A stretch of 6,092 nucleotides of DNA from an uncultured Collinsella sp. (GTDB lineage: Bacteria > Actinomycetota > Coriobacteriia > Coriobacteriales > Coriobacteriaceae), in the NCBI GenBank assembly GCA_900554135.1, contig USFU01000101.1, positions 1-6,092 on the forward strand, given 5' to 3'. Under the pieces are notes generated by a model that was not told the origin of the DNA, did no database searches, and saw only the letters and a list, made by a program, of their open reading frames with translations. Each line of letters starts with the position of its first letter. Within the stretch, counting starts at the first letter, position 1. This document shows positions 1 through 5,999 of this stretch, one piece after another. Both the position numbers and the translations under genes were made by a program.

Positions 1-1014
1 GGTCTCTTGGCAGACGACCTCGCGGATGGCGCGGATGCGGCGCATGGTGTCGTCGAACTGGTCGGGGGTGAGGGCCTGAGCGCCGTCGGACCAAGCGCGG
101 CTCGGGTCGTCGTGGACCTCGATCTCCAGACCGTTGGCGCCGCAGGCGGTCGCGGCGAGCGCCATGGGCTCAACGTAGCGGGTGTAGCCGGTGGCGTGGC
201 TGGGGTCGGCGACGACGGGCAGGTGCGACAGGTGGTGCAGCACCGGCACGGCGTTGAGGTCGAAGGTGTTGCGGGTGCGGGTCTCGAAGGTGCGAATGCC
301 GCGCTCGCACAGGATGACGTTGTCGTTGCCCTCGCTCATGATGTACTCGGCTGCCATAAGCAGCTCGTCGACGGTGCCGGACATGCCGCGCTTGAGCAGG
401 ATCGGGGTCTGCGTCTTGCCGACCTCCTTGAGCAGGGGGAAGTTCTGGGCGTTGCGAGCGCCGATCTGCATGACGTCGATCTTCTTGTCGAGGAAAACCT
501 GCACGTCGCGCGGGTCCATGATCTCGGTGACGATCGGCATGTCGAGCTCGGCGGATGCTTCGCACAGCAGGTCCAGTCCGGCGGGACCCATGCCCTGGTA
601 GGCGTACGGGGAGGTGCGGGGCTTGTAGGCGCCGCCGCGCAGCATCGTGGCGCCGGCGGCCTTTACGCGGCGGGCGATGCGGATGAGGTTCTCGCCCTCG
701 ACGGAGCAGGGGCCGGCGATGACCTGGAACTGGTCGCCGCCGATCTTGACGCCGTGGCCGCAGTCGATGACGGAGTCCTCGGGGTGGAACTTGCGGTTGG
801 CGCGCTTGAACGGCTCGGAGACGCGTTGCACGCGCTCGACGACGTCCATGGACTCGAGCAGGAACGGGTCGATCTTGGTCGTGTCGCCCACCAGGCCGAT
901 GATGGTCTCGTTCTCGCCGCGCGAGACGTCGGTCTTGAGTCCCTTTTTCTCGATCCAGCTGACGATGTGGCTGACGGCCTCGTCGCTGGCGCTCTGCTTT
1001 AAAATCGCAATCAT
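1..1014 (-). CDS. aroF: DAHP synthase (3-deoxy-7-phosphoheptulonate synthase), type I-beta, 3' end cut by window edge
   Basis: This enzyme condenses phosphoenolpyruvate with erythrose 4-phosphate to give DAHP, the first step towards chorismate and the aromatic amino acids, in the cytoplasm. The reading frame is open from the ATG at 1014 down to base 1: 338 codons with no stop, so only the last few residues should be missing (the Thermotoga homologue is about 338 residues). Residues 1-75 form the ferredoxin-like (ACT-like) regulatory domain typical of this subclass and the rest is the TIM barrel. Visible signatures are AGPCSVEG (100-107), RGGAYKPRTSP (126-136), QIGARNAQNF (183-192), LCERGIRTFE (235-244) and DPSHATG (270-276). 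From family knowledge the metal ligands should be C103, H273, E299 and D310, and all are present. A purine-rich ribosome site (AGGTGAGAGG, 1021-1030) sits 6 bases before the ATG and fixes the start. The N-terminal domain suggests allosteric control by an aromatic end product, but which one cannot be read from sequence. Confidence 0.95.
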   Translation of the reverse strand, partial: MIAILKQSASDEAVSHIVSWIEKKGLKTDVSRGENETIIGLVGDTTKIDPFLLESMDVVERVQRVSEPFKRANRKFHPEDSVIDCGHGVKIGGDQFQVIAGPCSVEGENLIRIARRVKAAGATMLRGGAYKPRTSPYAYQGMGPAGLDLLCEASAELDMPIVTEIMDPRDVQVFLDKKIDVMQIGARNAQNFPLLKEVGKTQTPILLKRGMSGTVDELLMAAEYIMSEGNDNVILCERGIRTFETRTRNTFDLNAVPVLHHLSHLPVVADPSHATGYTRYVEPMALAATACGANGLEIEVHDDPSRAWSDGAQALTPDQFDDTMRRIRAIREVVCQET

Positions 1015-1047
1015 GGTGTGCCTCTCACCTCGATGGATAGCCCTTGC

Positions 1048-1073
1048 AAAAACGGCCCGCATCGCGAGCCGTT
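1048..1073 (-). terminator. Hairpin plus U-run in the aroF leader, possible transcription attenuator
   Basis: Read on the minus strand, bases 1073-1064 and 1060-1051 form a 10-bp stem (AACGGCTCGC with GCGGGCCGTT) around a GAT loop, followed by further Ts to give a run of five (1052-1048). One pair is G-U on the minus-strand RNA but would be a C-A mismatch on the plus-strand RNA, so the structure favours minus-strand transcription, that is, the aroF leader. It lies 37-59 bases before the aroF start codon. No gene end lies upstream on this strand, so it does not look like the terminator of another gene. It may reduce or regulate read-through into aroF. The U-run outside the stem is short (three bases, then GC), so termination may be weak, and a plain 5' stabilising hairpin is the alternative. 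Confidence 0.5.
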
Positions 1074-1090
1074 ATATATGTGCATGAGAG

Positions 1091-1096
1091 TTTATA
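1091..1096 (-). promoter_or_regulatory. Possible -10 box of the aroF promoter
   Basis: On the minus strand this reads TATAAA, within TAGTATAAACT, the best -10 match upstream of aroF. Transcription would start near 1084, giving a leader of about 70 bases that contains the hairpin at 1048-1073. No good -35 box lies at the right distance (TTTAGG or nearby at best), so the call rests on the -10 box and its position. Confidence 0.35.
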
Positions 1097-1175
1097 CTAT
1101 CTGACTTGCTTTTGCCGCCTAAAGCGCGCCGTCGCGACGCGTCTCCCACGTAATTGCAAAGCTTTTTCTATTATT

Positions 1176-1205
1176 TTGTTAGCCCGTGGCGCACTTGGGT
1201 ATAAT
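1176..1205 (+). promoter_or_regulatory. Promoter of the tRNA-Arg gene
   Basis: A perfect TATAAT (1200-1205) is preceded by TTGTTA (1176-1181) at an 18-base spacing. Initiation would fall near 1212, about five bases before the mature tRNA. The 25 bases upstream of the -35 box (about 1151-1175) are rich in A and T with a T-run, unlike the GC-rich surroundings. This resembles the UP element of strong stable-RNA promoters. Confidence 0.75.
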
Positions 1206-1216
1206 GCCTACCGTTC

Positions 1217-1293
1217 GCCCTATTAGCTCAGGGGATTAGAGCGTCTGCCTCCGGAGCAGAAGGCCGTTGGTTCGAATCCAACATGGGGCACCA
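1217..1293 (+). tRNA. tRNA-Arg (anticodon CCG)
   Basis: All the arms fold. The acceptor stem GCCCTAT (1217-1223) pairs with ATGGGGC (1283-1289) with one G-U pair. The D arm is GCTC/GAGC. The anticodon stem TCTGC/GCAGA encloses the loop CTCCGGA, giving anticodon CCG, which reads the arginine codon CGG. The T arm is GTTGG/CCAAC with loop TTCGAAT. The discriminator base is A and the CCA end is encoded (1291-1293). Total length is 77 bases with a five-base variable loop. It has its own promoter upstream and terminator downstream, so it is a single-gene transcription unit. Confidence 0.97.
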
Positions 1294-1304
1294 TCGAACG
1301 TAAG

Positions 1305-1340
1305 ACCGTCCGAACCTCGCATGGTCCGGGCGGTTTTCTT
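1305..1340 (+). terminator. Rho-independent terminator of the tRNA-Arg transcript
   Basis: ACCGTCCG (1305-1312) pairs with CGGGCGGT (1327-1334), including one G-U pair. After an A-C mismatch the stem continues with ACC/GGT (1314-1316 with 1323-1325), closed by a six-base loop TCGCAT. The T-rich tail TTTTCTT follows (1334-1340). It starts 12 bases after the tRNA CCA and ends 28 bases before the ATPase start codon, so it separates the two transcripts unless read-through occurs. Confidence 0.85.
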
Positions 1341-1368
1341 ATACCGACGCGACATGATGGGACGTGGT

Positions 1369-4092
1369 ATGGCAGCAACGGATATCGAGCGCGGACTCTC
1401 GACCGCCGAGGTCGAGGAGCGCATCGCCGCTGGTAAGATCAACCGCAACATGGAGCTCAAGACCAAGTCGGTCCGCGAGCTCATCATCGAGAACCTCTGC
1501 ACGCTGTTTAACTTGATCAACGTGGTCTTGGCGATTTTGGTGTTGCTGACCGGTTCGTTTAAGAACCTGACGTTCCTGTTCGTGGTGTTCTTGAACACGG
1601 CAATTGGCGTCATTCAGTCCATGCGTTCCAAGAAGATGGTCGATAAGCTCACGCTGCTGACCTCCAAGAAGGCCATCGCGGTGCGCGACGGCGCCGAGGT
1701 GGAGCTCGACTTGGACCAGATCGTGCTCGACGACATCATTCGCCTGGGGCGCGGCGACCAGATTCCCGCCGACGCCGTGGTGGTTTCGGGCGAGGCGCTC
1801 GTGAACGAGAGCTTGCTGACGGGCGAGAGCGACCTTATCAAGAAACAGCCAGGTTCCGAGCTCATGAGCGGCAGCTTTATCGACTCGGGCCTGCTGCGCG
1901 CCCGCGTGATCCATGTCGGCGCCGACAACTACGTGGCCAAAATTAATAACGAGGCCAAGTACGTCAAAAAGGTCAATTCCGAGATCATGAACGCGCTTAA
2001 CGCCATCGTGCGCTTTGCGAGCATCATCATGATCCCGCTCGGTTTGGCGTTGTTTGCCTCGAGTGTGAGCGAGCTGTGGGATGCCGCGGGAACCCCGGGC
2101 GATAGCGCGCTTTCCTGGTGCTTCTCCGAGCTGCTGGCCGGTCGTGTGCCTTCTTCGGCGCTGCTGTCCACGGTGGGCGCCCTGCTGGGCATGATTCCGC
2201 AGGGCCTGGTGCTGCTGACCTCGTCGGTGCTCGCGATTGCCACGGTGCGCCTTGCGCGTCGCAAGGTGCTGGCGCAGCAGCTCTACTGCATCGAGACGCT
2301 CGCTCGCGTCGACGTGCTGTGCCTGGACAAGACGGGCACCATCACGTCGGGCCGCATGGAGGTCGAGGGCACCTACCCGCTGCCTGTTGAGGGTGTTGGC
2401 TTTGGCGTGGACTCGGAGGAGGCGGCTGTTCCCGTCGATACCACAGTGCTCGATTTTGCGCTGGCTAACGTGGCGCGTGCGACTTCGGCCGATGCCAACG
2501 AGACCTGCCAGGCGCTGCTCAACTATTACGCCGATCGGCCGGTCGAGGTGTCTGAGCCGCTGTCGGTCATTCCATTCTCATCGTCTAAAAAATGGAGTGG
2601 TGCTTCGTTTGCGCAGGGCTCCTACGTAATGGGTGCGGCGCAGTTTGTGCTCTCTGATCGTGCGTTTTCGCAGGTCGAGAACCGTGTCGCCGAGCTTGCC
2701 GATACCTGCCGCGTGCTCGTGGTGGCACTCGTGGACGGCTTTACGCCCGATGGCGATATGGTGGGCGAGGCCGAGCCCGTGGGCTTTGTGACCATCCGCG
2801 ACGAGATTCGTACCTCGGCGGCCGAGACCATCGGCTACTTTAACGAGCAGGGCGTGACCCTCAACGTGATCAGTGGCGACGACCCGCGTACGGTGTCGTC
2901 GATCGCGCGCGTTGTGGGCGTGCCGGGGGCGGACGCTTATGTGGACGCCACGACGCTCGATACGCCGGCCAAGCTCGATGCCGCAGTGGACCGCTACCAT
3001 GTCTTTGGTCGTGTGACCCCGCAGCAGAAGCGCGAGCTCGTGCAGGCGCTCAAGCGCCGCGAGCACACCGTGGCCATGACGGGCGACGGCGTCAACGACG
3101 TGTTGGCGCTCAAGGAGGCCGACTGCTCCGTCGCCATGGCGGCCGGCTCCGATGCCGCGCGCAACGTGGCCGAGATCGTGCTCGTCGACAACGACTTTGC
3201 CTCGATGCCCGCCGTGGTGGCCGAAGGCCGTCGCTCCATCAACAACCTGCAGCGTTCGGCTTCGCTGTTCTTGACCAAGACGCTGTTCTCGATGGGCCTG
3301 GCGGCGCTGTGCATCGCGCTGCCGCCGTACCCTTTCGAGCCGATTCAGATGACGCTCATCAACTTCTTCTGCATCGGCGCGCCGGGCTTTGTGTTGGGCC
3401 TGGAGCCCAACAATGCTCGCGTGAAGGGTGCGTTTTTGACCAACGTGCTCAAGCGGGCACTGCCGGCGTCGATTGCGGTCATTTTGGCTGCGGCGCTCGA
3501 TATCTTTGTGGCGCGCGTGTTTGGCTTTAGCCAGCTCACGCTGTCTACGATGTGCCTGCTTACGTCGTGCGCGGCGAGCGTCAGCCTGATCTGGCGCATC
3601 TCGCAGCCTCTCACGCCCTTGCGCGTGGTGCTCTTTGTGTTTGTAGTCGCTGGCATCTTGGTGGGCGTTATCGGATTCCCGGAGCTGCTGTCTATTGCCA
3701 ACCTGTCGATGGGCCAGATGGTTATCTTGGCTGTCATCGTGGTCTTTACCTGCTCGGTGTTCTTTAAGCTCGCCACGATGATGGATTCGCTCAAGCCGCG
3801 TCGTCGTCATGCCGCAACTGGTTTTGGACGCGGTGTGCGCGTCCGCCTGGGTCGCGGTGGCGGCAAGGTGAGCTCGACGGGTTCGACGGCGGAGCGTTTT
3901 GCCAAGCGCGTCGCCGCCGACATGGCGCAGCGCCGCGAAGATCGCACCGCTCGCGAGGCCGAGGCCCGCGCACTCGAGGGCGTGGCCCAGGTCCAGCCCA
4001 AGAAAAAGAAGGGTAGCGGAGCCAAGCGCTCTCGCGTAACCAAGTCCGCCCAAGGCATCAAAGTCTCGATGCCGAGCAAAAAGAAGAAGTAA
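1369..4092 (+). CDS. Cation-transporting P-type ATPase, Exp7/CtpE-like group, with basic C-terminal tail
   Basis: This is an ATP-driven membrane pump of 907 residues. It has the actuator motif TGES (151-154), the phosphorylation motif DKTGT with D320 as the phosphate acceptor, a KWSG nucleotide-domain motif (408-411), SGDD (502-505) and TGDGVND (571-577). Ten hydrophobic segments fit the family: about 43-62, 66-84, 214-232, 264-290, 630-655, 657-680, 697-717, 723-742, 751-772 and 784-803. The overall pattern matches the group that includes Streptococcus pneumoniae Exp7 and mycobacterial CtpE; the latter is linked to calcium uptake. The ion cannot be assigned here, because helix 4 reads IPQGL instead of PEGL and helix 6 lacks the usual Asp. 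Residues 808-907 form a polar tail with about 30 Lys/Arg, ending KKKK. The start at 1369 has a weak GGGA site (1359-1362). ATGs at 1354 and 1357 are alternatives. The frame stays open back into the tRNA, which cannot be coding. No terminator is seen after the stop. Confidence 0.93.
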   Translation: MAATDIERGLSTAEVEERIAAGKINRNMELKTKSVRELIIENLCTLFNLINVVLAILVLLTGSFKNLTFLFVVFLNTAIGVIQSMRSKKMVDKLTLLTSKKAIAVRDGAEVELDLDQIVLDDIIRLGRGDQIPADAVVVSGEALVNESLLTGESDLIKKQPGSELMSGSFIDSGLLRARVIHVGADNYVAKINNEAKYVKKVNSEIMNALNAIVRFASIIMIPLGLALFASSVSELWDAAGTPGDSALSWCFSELLAGRVPSSALLSTVGALLGMIPQGLVLLTSSVLAIATVRLARRKVLAQQLYCIETLARVDVLCLDKTGTITSGRMEVEGTYPLPVEGVGFGVDSEEAAVPVDTTVLDFALANVARATSADANETCQALLNYYADRPVEVSEPLSVIPFSSSKKWSGASFAQGSYVMGAAQFVLSDRAFSQVENRVAELADTCRVLVVALVDGFTPDGDMVGEAEPVGFVTIRDEIRTSAAETIGYFNEQGVTLNVISGDDPRTVSSIARVVGVPGADAYVDATTLDTPAKLDAAVDRYHVFGRVTPQQKRELVQALKRREHTVAMTGDGVNDVLALKEADCSVAMAAGSDAARNVAEIVLVDNDFASMPAVVAEGRRSINNLQRSASLFLTKTLFSMGLAALCIALPPYPFEPIQMTLINFFCIGAPGFVLGLEPNNARVKGAFLTNVLKRALPASIAVILAAALDIFVARVFGFSQLTLSTMCLLTSCAASVSLIWRISQPLTPLRVVLFVFVVAGILVGVIGFPELLSIANLSMGQMVILAVIVVFTCSVFFKLATMMDSLKPRRRHAATGFGRGVRVRLGRGGGKVSSTGSTAERFAKRVAADMAQRREDRTAREAEARALEGVAQVQPKKKKGSGAKRSRVTKSAQGIKVSMPSKKKK

Positions 4093-4102
4093 CTACGCGC
4101 CC

Positions 4103-4150
4103 TGGCGATGTTGAATTGGTGCCTTGTTCCTGTGGGGCCGTGGCGATGTT
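4103..4150 (+). repeat. Two direct copies of TGGCGATGTT between the ATPase and the zinc-ribbon gene
   Basis: The ten-base word TGGCGATGTT occurs at 4103-4112 and again at 4141-4150, 38 bases apart, in a 103-base gap. The second copy runs into the possible -10 box at 4150-4155. It could be a pair of regulator sites, but a chance repeat is also likely. Confidence 0.3.
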
Positions 4151-4155
4151 ATGCT
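4150..4155 (+). promoter_or_regulatory. Possible -10 box for the zinc-ribbon membrane protein gene
   Basis: TATGCT (4150-4155) is the best -10 candidate in the gap, with initiation expected near 4162, about 34 bases before the GTG start. The only -35-like word, TTGTTC (4124-4129), is 20 bases away, which is too far for a good promoter. Read-through from the ATPase gene remains possible, since no terminator is visible between them. Confidence 0.3.
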
Positions 4156-4195
4156 CTAACCTCGATTGTTTGAATTGCTTCGAAAAGAGGATGCC

Positions 4196-5338
4196 GTGAT
4201 CTGCCCGCATTGCCTTAAGACTATCGAGGACGGCGCCTCGTTCTGCCCCTACTGCAACGCCTATGTGGGTCCGGGCGATGGTCCCGAGCACACCGAGTTT
4301 GTGTTCTGTGAGGGCTGCGGTGCCCGTCTTTCTCCGCATGATCGTACATGCCCCAAATGCGGACGCCCGGCTCCGGGTATCCTCTCCGAGGACGCGGCTG
4401 CATCCGATCTGGCAGCGGGCCGCACGGCGGGCTTTCCGCGCCTAACGCAAGAGCAGATCGATACCGAGGTGCCGCATGCGCCGGCCTCTGCCGCTGCGGT
4501 GCTTTCGGACGCCGCCGACCCTAACGAGACCTGCGTGCTGCCAGCTTTCGATAAGGATTTCGGTATCCCCAAGGTCGATATTCCCATGCCCGTTTCCCTG
4601 CATGACGATGCTCAAAAACCCAAGCGCAAGGTGCACCCCGACGAGGATGCCTATCACAAGCACAAGCGTCATATTCCCAAGCCGCTTATCGTCATCGCGG
4701 TCCTTGCCGTCGTTTGCGGCGGTGCCTATTGGTTCGTGACGACCGATCCCATGGGTGTCATGCCTGGCTTCTACGACCAGTTTGGCCAGGCCGCGCAGAC
4801 GACCTTCCCCACGCGCCAAAAGGGCGAGGCCACTGAGGACGATACCAAGCAGGACGATTCTGCCGAGGTGGTCCAGGAAGAAACCGTGCTCACCGATGAT
4901 CAGCTCTATACCAGGCTCGACGGTCTGTATCAGACCATCGTGTCCTACGCTGACGAGGACCAGATCGGCGAGGTCATCGATTCCTTTAACAACGGCTATC
5001 TCCGAACGCCGCTGTCCACCCGTCAGGAGCTGTCGCAGAGTGCCTACGCCCTGCGCGACCAGATCAAAAAGACGCAAGATGAGCTTAACAACCTGAAAGT
5101 ACAGGACGATACGGTCTATGCGGACGACATCGCCCACTTAAAGCAGCTTGCCGAGTGGATGTATGAGCGCGTCGACGTGATTTGCCAGAGCTGGGATATC
5201 TCGCTGGCCATTCCCGATGGCGAGTCGATGAGTTCCCACCAAAGCGAGATCCTGGCGCCCATCGCGCAGGGCGGCAACAGCGCGCTGAACCAGTACGACG
5301 CCAATGTGGGTTCCTGGAAGCCGCAGCAGCATTCCTAA
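4196..5338 (+). CDS. Membrane protein with two N-terminal zinc ribbons and a large external domain, function unknown
   Basis: This is a protein of 380 residues that I cannot name. Two four-cysteine zinc ribbons open it: CPHC/CPYC (C3, C6, C17, C20) and CEGC/CPKC (C38, C41, C52, C55). A low-complexity linker rich in Ala, Asp and Pro follows to about 145, then a basic His/Lys stretch (about 150-162), one membrane helix (164-181), an acidic, Gln-rich segment (about 200-230), and a polar, probably helical domain to the end. Basic residues before the helix put the ribbons in the cytoplasm and the last 200 residues outside. Staphylococcus aureus TcaA has the same general plan (zinc finger, one helix, external domain), but I see no specific relationship. 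The GTG start has an AAGAGGA ribosome site (4185-4191) four bases upstream. A TTG at 4166 would add ten residues before the first cysteine pair and lacks such a site. A role as an envelope sensor or scaffold is only inference. Confidence 0.88.
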   Translation: MICPHCLKTIEDGASFCPYCNAYVGPGDGPEHTEFVFCEGCGARLSPHDRTCPKCGRPAPGILSEDAAASDLAAGRTAGFPRLTQEQIDTEVPHAPASAAAVLSDAADPNETCVLPAFDKDFGIPKVDIPMPVSLHDDAQKPKRKVHPDEDAYHKHKRHIPKPLIVIAVLAVVCGGAYWFVTTDPMGVMPGFYDQFGQAAQTTFPTRQKGEATEDDTKQDDSAEVVQEETVLTDDQLYTRLDGLYQTIVSYADEDQIGEVIDSFNNGYLRTPLSTRQELSQSAYALRDQIKKTQDELNNLKVQDDTVYADDIAHLKQLAEWMYERVDVICQSWDISLAIPDGESMSSHQSEILAPIAQGGNSALNQYDANVGSWKPQQHS

Positions 5339-5376
5339 AATTAGTTCGCCATAGTCGGCATAACCTACGTGCGCAA

Positions 5377-5406
5377 TTGATGTAAGCCCATGCTTATTGC
5401 TACAAT
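5377..5406 (+). promoter_or_regulatory. Promoter of the cyclophilin gene
   Basis: TTGATG (5377-5382) and TACAAT (5401-5406) are 18 bases apart. Both are close to the vegetative consensus and lie in an AT-richer patch. Initiation would be near 5413, leaving a leader of about 33 bases that contains the ribosome site AGGAAGGA (5433-5440). Confidence 0.6.
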
Positions 5407-5445
5407 TCGTACAAATATGCTTTAAACGCACGAGGAAGGAACCAC

Positions 5446-5988
5446 ATGTTTGGTTTTAAGAAAGAGCTCTACACGCCCGAGTATCAGCTTGCCGGCGACG
5501 AGTGCGCCGTTATCGAGACGTCGAAGGGTACCATCAAGGTCAAGTTTGACGGCGAGGGCGCTCCCATTCATGTCGCGAACTTCTGCGAGCTTTCCACGAT
5601 GGGTTTCTATGATGGCCTTAAGTTCCATCGCTATGTGCCCGGTTTTGTCATCCAGGGCGGCGACCCCAATACCCGCGACATGTCCGGCGCCGACGTCGCT
5701 GCCGGTCTTGAGGGCCCCGACGGCATGCCCGGTACCGGTGGCCCCGGCTACTGCATCAAGGGTGAGTTTGCCACCAATCCGCGCAACAGCCATGTCGATG
5801 GTGCCCTTGCCATGGCACGCTCCATGGACCCCGATTCCGCGGGTTCGCAGTTCTACTTCTGCTTGGGTGCCCAGCATAACCTCGATTCCGGTTACACCGT
5901 CTTTGGTACCACGGTCGAGGGTCTCGATGTGATTTCGCAGCTGCGTGCCGGCGACGAGATCGTCCATGTCGAGATCGTTCACGAGTAA
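5446..5988 (+). CDS. Cyclophilin-type peptidyl-prolyl cis-trans isomerase
   Basis: This enzyme interconverts cis and trans X-Pro bonds and helps protein folding. At 180 residues with no signal peptide or membrane helix, it should be cytoplasmic. The core signature FHRYVPGFVIQGGDP spans 60-74 and GSQFYFCLG spans 133-141. By comparison with human CypA the catalytic Arg is R62, and F67, Q70 and Q135 are kept. The tryptophan that binds cyclosporin in CypA is N145 and its active-site His is Y150, so tight cyclosporin binding is not expected; such changes are common in bacterial forms. The loop between GGDP and GTGGPGY (75-95) is about 20 residues long, more than in compact bacterial cyclophilins. 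The ATG has a strong ribosome site (AGGAAGGA) five bases upstream and its own promoter. The next gene starts 11 bases after the stop, so the two are probably co-transcribed. A ppiB-type name would be reasonable. Confidence 0.96.
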   Translation: MFGFKKELYTPEYQLAGDECAVIETSKGTIKVKFDGEGAPIHVANFCELSTMGFYDGLKFHRYVPGFVIQGGDPNTRDMSGADVAAGLEGPDGMPGTGGPGYCIKGEFATNPRNSHVDGALAMARSMDPDSAGSQFYFCLGAQHNLDSGYTVFGTTVEGLDVISQLRAGDEIVHVEIVHE

Positions 5989-5999
5989 AGGGGACTTCC

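Noticed and set aside
7..1002. A 331-residue open frame on the plus strand
   Set aside because: It is antisense to aroF, whose protein has every expected family motif. The frame is open because of GC-rich codon bias, and its translation is low-complexity Gly/Ala/Val/Asp with no recognisable domain.
1014..1085. A 24-codon leader peptide before aroF on the minus strand
   Set aside because: It has no ribosome site, and its ATG nearly coincides with the predicted transcript start. It has only single Tyr and Phe codons, not a run as in classical attenuators. It is kept only as a note under the attenuator finding.
1217..1293. tRNA-Arg as an integration site for a mobile element
   Set aside because: No integrase, excision gene or repeated tRNA 3' end is seen nearby. 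The tRNA is followed by its own terminator and a housekeeping-type gene.
1267..1368. N-terminal extension of the ATPase to a TTG at 1267
   Set aside because: The extension would start inside the tRNA T arm and cross the terminator. There is no ribosome site, and the added residues do not resemble the family.
2578..4053. A 491-residue open frame on the minus strand inside the ATPase gene
   Set aside because: The plus-strand ATPase covers this stretch with conserved motifs. The antisense product is His/Arg-rich, has no recognisable domain, and is a typical GC-rich shadow.
5339..5376. A terminator after the zinc-ribbon gene
   Set aside because: Only a three-base stem (GCC/GGC) can be drawn and no T-run follows.
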